The notes under the pieces: generated by a model
What the model was told of the DNA's origin: nothing
Databases searched by the model: none
The model's input: only the letters and a program-made list of their open reading frames with translations
From: Ochotona curzoniae
Lineage: Eukaryota; Chordata; Mammalia; Lagomorpha; Ochotonidae
Assembly: GCF_017591425.1 (NCBI RefSeq)
Contig: NW_024466607.1
Coordinates: 11,416,501 to 11,480,500 of the forward strand
DNA length: 64,000 bases
Direction of reading: 5' to 3'
Shown: piece after piece, positions 61,781-64,000 of the stretch
Layout: every line of letters begins with the position of its first letter
How positions within the stretch are numbered: position 1 is the first letter of the stretch
Position numbers and translations under genes: made by a program

Positions 61781-62623
61781 CCCACACACCTGGCATCCCT
61801 CTGCCTGCCCTCCCAATCTTCTGTGAATAGTTGTCCTATCACTTTTTGTGCTACCTTATGGATCAGACTGCCGAGCCCTTTTCTGATGCTACTGGGCTTT
61901 TCAAAAACTCAGCTTTCCATTTTAATTATAGATCGACACACTTTTTGCTTTGACCTAATCATGATAAATGTACTTTCCACGGGGTGTAGAAGGATGGCAT
62001 TTCCCTGCCCACTCCTAACTAGAGGTGACCATGAGACTGGCGTTGGTCAATTAAGCTCCTTTGGACGAAAGCCTTAGGTGGCATCAGCCCGTCTTTCCCT
62101 CCAGCACTGTGACCACCGACCACACAGAGTCTCAGCCTGGTGAGCCGGGTGACAACAGGAAGCAGTGGCCAGGAGCCCTCGGAGGGTCCCCAGGTTTGCA
62201 GAGCCTAGGCAAACATGTGTGCTGTCCCCTGGCTCTGACCTTGTTCCCTTTCCAGAGATCTGTTGCCTCCCAGTGATGACAGGCTACTTGGTTTCAGAAG
62301 GACTTGGTTTCATCCAAGGTAACGGTCAAGCCTTCCAAATGCCCATGCTTGGAAGCTTCTACCTTCAGAAACACACAAGCTGCGCTTTTGGAGAGGATGT
62401 TCCCATTGGATAGTTTCGCTGACACAAGCTTAAGAAGATGGATGTGCACGTGAGGGGCTGCCAGCAATCTCATCTAATTATTCCTTCAGTTGGTTGAGAG
62501 GGAAGGGTGGTGATTCATAAGCCACCAAGATGACACGACACGTTATTCATGATAAAGTAACTAACGATACAGAGGAAACCTATTCTTGGGGGTAAAAGTG
62601 AAGCTAATAAATCTTTTATTTGC

Positions 62624-62634
62624 GGGGGGGGGGG
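62624..62634. repeat. Poly(G) tract
   Basis: Eleven consecutive G. Confidence 0.9.
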
Positions 62635-64000
62635 CCTCCTATTTGGTAAAGTGACACACACTGCTTCTTGTTCGAAGATATATCTGCCAGCAAACACAGA
62701 TCAGCCTCCCCAGAGGGAAATGCATTGCTCCTTTGATAGACACATTTTTTTTCCTGACTAAATACATGTTTTTCCATGATGCCCTTGACAGCATCTTCCC
62801 CACCCTGACACTAATACTCCAGTCTCCTGGGTGTTCTCCGGGTGAGTATCCCTCACAGAAATGGGCATTTCCTTTGATAGGAAAGCCAGTTCTTCCGATC
62901 TCTATTAACCCCCTGCATACTGAGATCGCTGGGGCAGACTCCAGCTCAGCAGGATCTGGAGTCGCCAGAGGAACAGCAGAAGGAAGACCTCCTCGGCCCC
63001 ATGACTCCCTGGCTGCCACGGTGAGCAAAGCTAAGGCTCACCTTCATCATGATATGCCCCTATTGACATTAACACCACACGTGATCTGTGCAACAGATGC
63101 AAAAAAAAAAAAAGTTGATGCCTATACAAAGACCAAGTGATCCTGTAGTGAAACTAGGGGGTAGGGCAGGGGATCGGGTTACTTTTTCTTATTCAAGACA
63201 TTGTTAAAACACTTTAACAGTTCAAAAATCCTTTTAAAAATTTTTCTCGTTAATTTTTCCAACCATTCATAGCTGGCAAATTTTGTTCAATAGATAGTGC
63301 AGGACTTGAGCAAATCTGCAGAGTAAAATTATGTTGACTTGTTCTGCCTGTGCTGGGCACAGATGCTTCTTATACAGCACTGAGGCGAGACTCTGGACAC
63401 TGCGACCATGTCCTACTCGGCATGATGGCTTGCTTCTCAATGGAGACGGACCAGATCTTCACCTCTCTCCTCCCCACCCAGAAGCAATGTTAAGTGCCCG
63501 CGTGGAGCAGTGGAGAAGGTATTAATACGCATTAAGCACAGTTCTATGAACTTTTCAGCAAACCATGCTGTTTCATCTAAGTTCTTCATGTTCACAACCC
63601 TATTAGCTGTAAGGGATAAATGACGTGTTGAAAAACATTGCATTTACAACTCAGGTAGACAATTACACACAGGAAAGGGAGCGTGGGAGTGAATACAAGG
63701 GCAGAGTTCTCTCAGGCACATCTGCACGGCTGGTGCCAAGAGATAAGGGGCACGCAGAAGCGTGGTTCAAGGGGTCAGAGTCGGAGGGGGAGGGCTCGTG
63801 TCATCAGATTCTCACCATCAGCTGCTCCTCAGGGCCAGCCCTTCTCTCCCACCCCTACCCACCCCGCCTGCACCTGAGACTCAGTGGGTCAGGAAAAGGG
63901 TGAAGGAGAAGGCTAGGTACCATTTCCAGCCCCTGATTCATTAACACAACACAAGGGGGCAAGCAAAGAATGATCTGTGCCAGGGCCTTCGCAGCAGGGT

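Larger units (their letters stand above)
59123..64000 (-). other. ULK4: ULK4 intron (partial), upstream of the first exon in the window
   Basis: This interval ends at the acceptor above 59122, and its donor lies beyond 64000. It holds ancient repeat fragments near 60231-60960, a CA microsatellite and a very young CSINE at 61450-61780. About 61790-64000 shows nothing that I can identify as exon or named repeat. Confidence 0.75.

Overview
The window is mammalian nuclear DNA and almost entirely intronic. It has no operons, ribosome binding sites or dense bacterial-style coding. The organism is almost certainly a lagomorph: about 30 copies of the tRNA-derived lagomorph CSINE family are present, in both orientations and of very different ages. 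The youngest copies (about 7755-8113, 30898-31226, 41684-42020, 61450-61780) have a head and tail type that I associate with pikas (Ochotona) rather than rabbit. The species call is inference from the repeat type only.

Four coding exons can be supported, all on the minus strand and all from one gene: 59017-59122, 28352-28518, 24804-24902 and 2187-2372 (in transcript order). Each is bounded by AG and GT. The splice phases match across all three junctions (1, 0, 0), and the joined product is one 186-residue stretch of armadillo/HEAT-type helices with no stop. I recognise it as part of the C-terminal ARM-repeat region of the ULK4 pseudokinase. Introns of 30.5, 3.4 and 22.4 kb fit the very large ULK4 gene and not its compact relative STK36. 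The first and last exons of ULK4 are outside the window, so there is no promoter, start codon, stop codon or poly(A) site of the gene here.

Layout by region: 1-2186, intron downstream of the last exon, with an L1 3' end and a CA microsatellite. 2373-24803, a large intron holding a long minus-strand L1 (about 2950-5560), a plus-strand L1 with 5' and ORF2-like sequence (about 15870-19500), more L1 pieces and many CSINEs, several of them nested or fused. 24903-28351, a short intron with three CSINEs and an L1 3' end. 28519-59016, a 30.5 kb intron with L1 segments, CSINEs, two mariner-type MITEs, a MIR and non-repetitive AT-rich stretches. 59123-64000, part of the next intron upstream, with a very young CSINE and ancient repeats.

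I found no undescribed gene system. The more unusual items are two CSINE fusions with a head at each end and no tail, a possible degenerate U4 snRNA copy at about 56667-56765, one CSINE inserted inside another, young SINEs with perfect target-site duplications, and a non-repetitive segment rich in homeodomain-type TAATTA cores.
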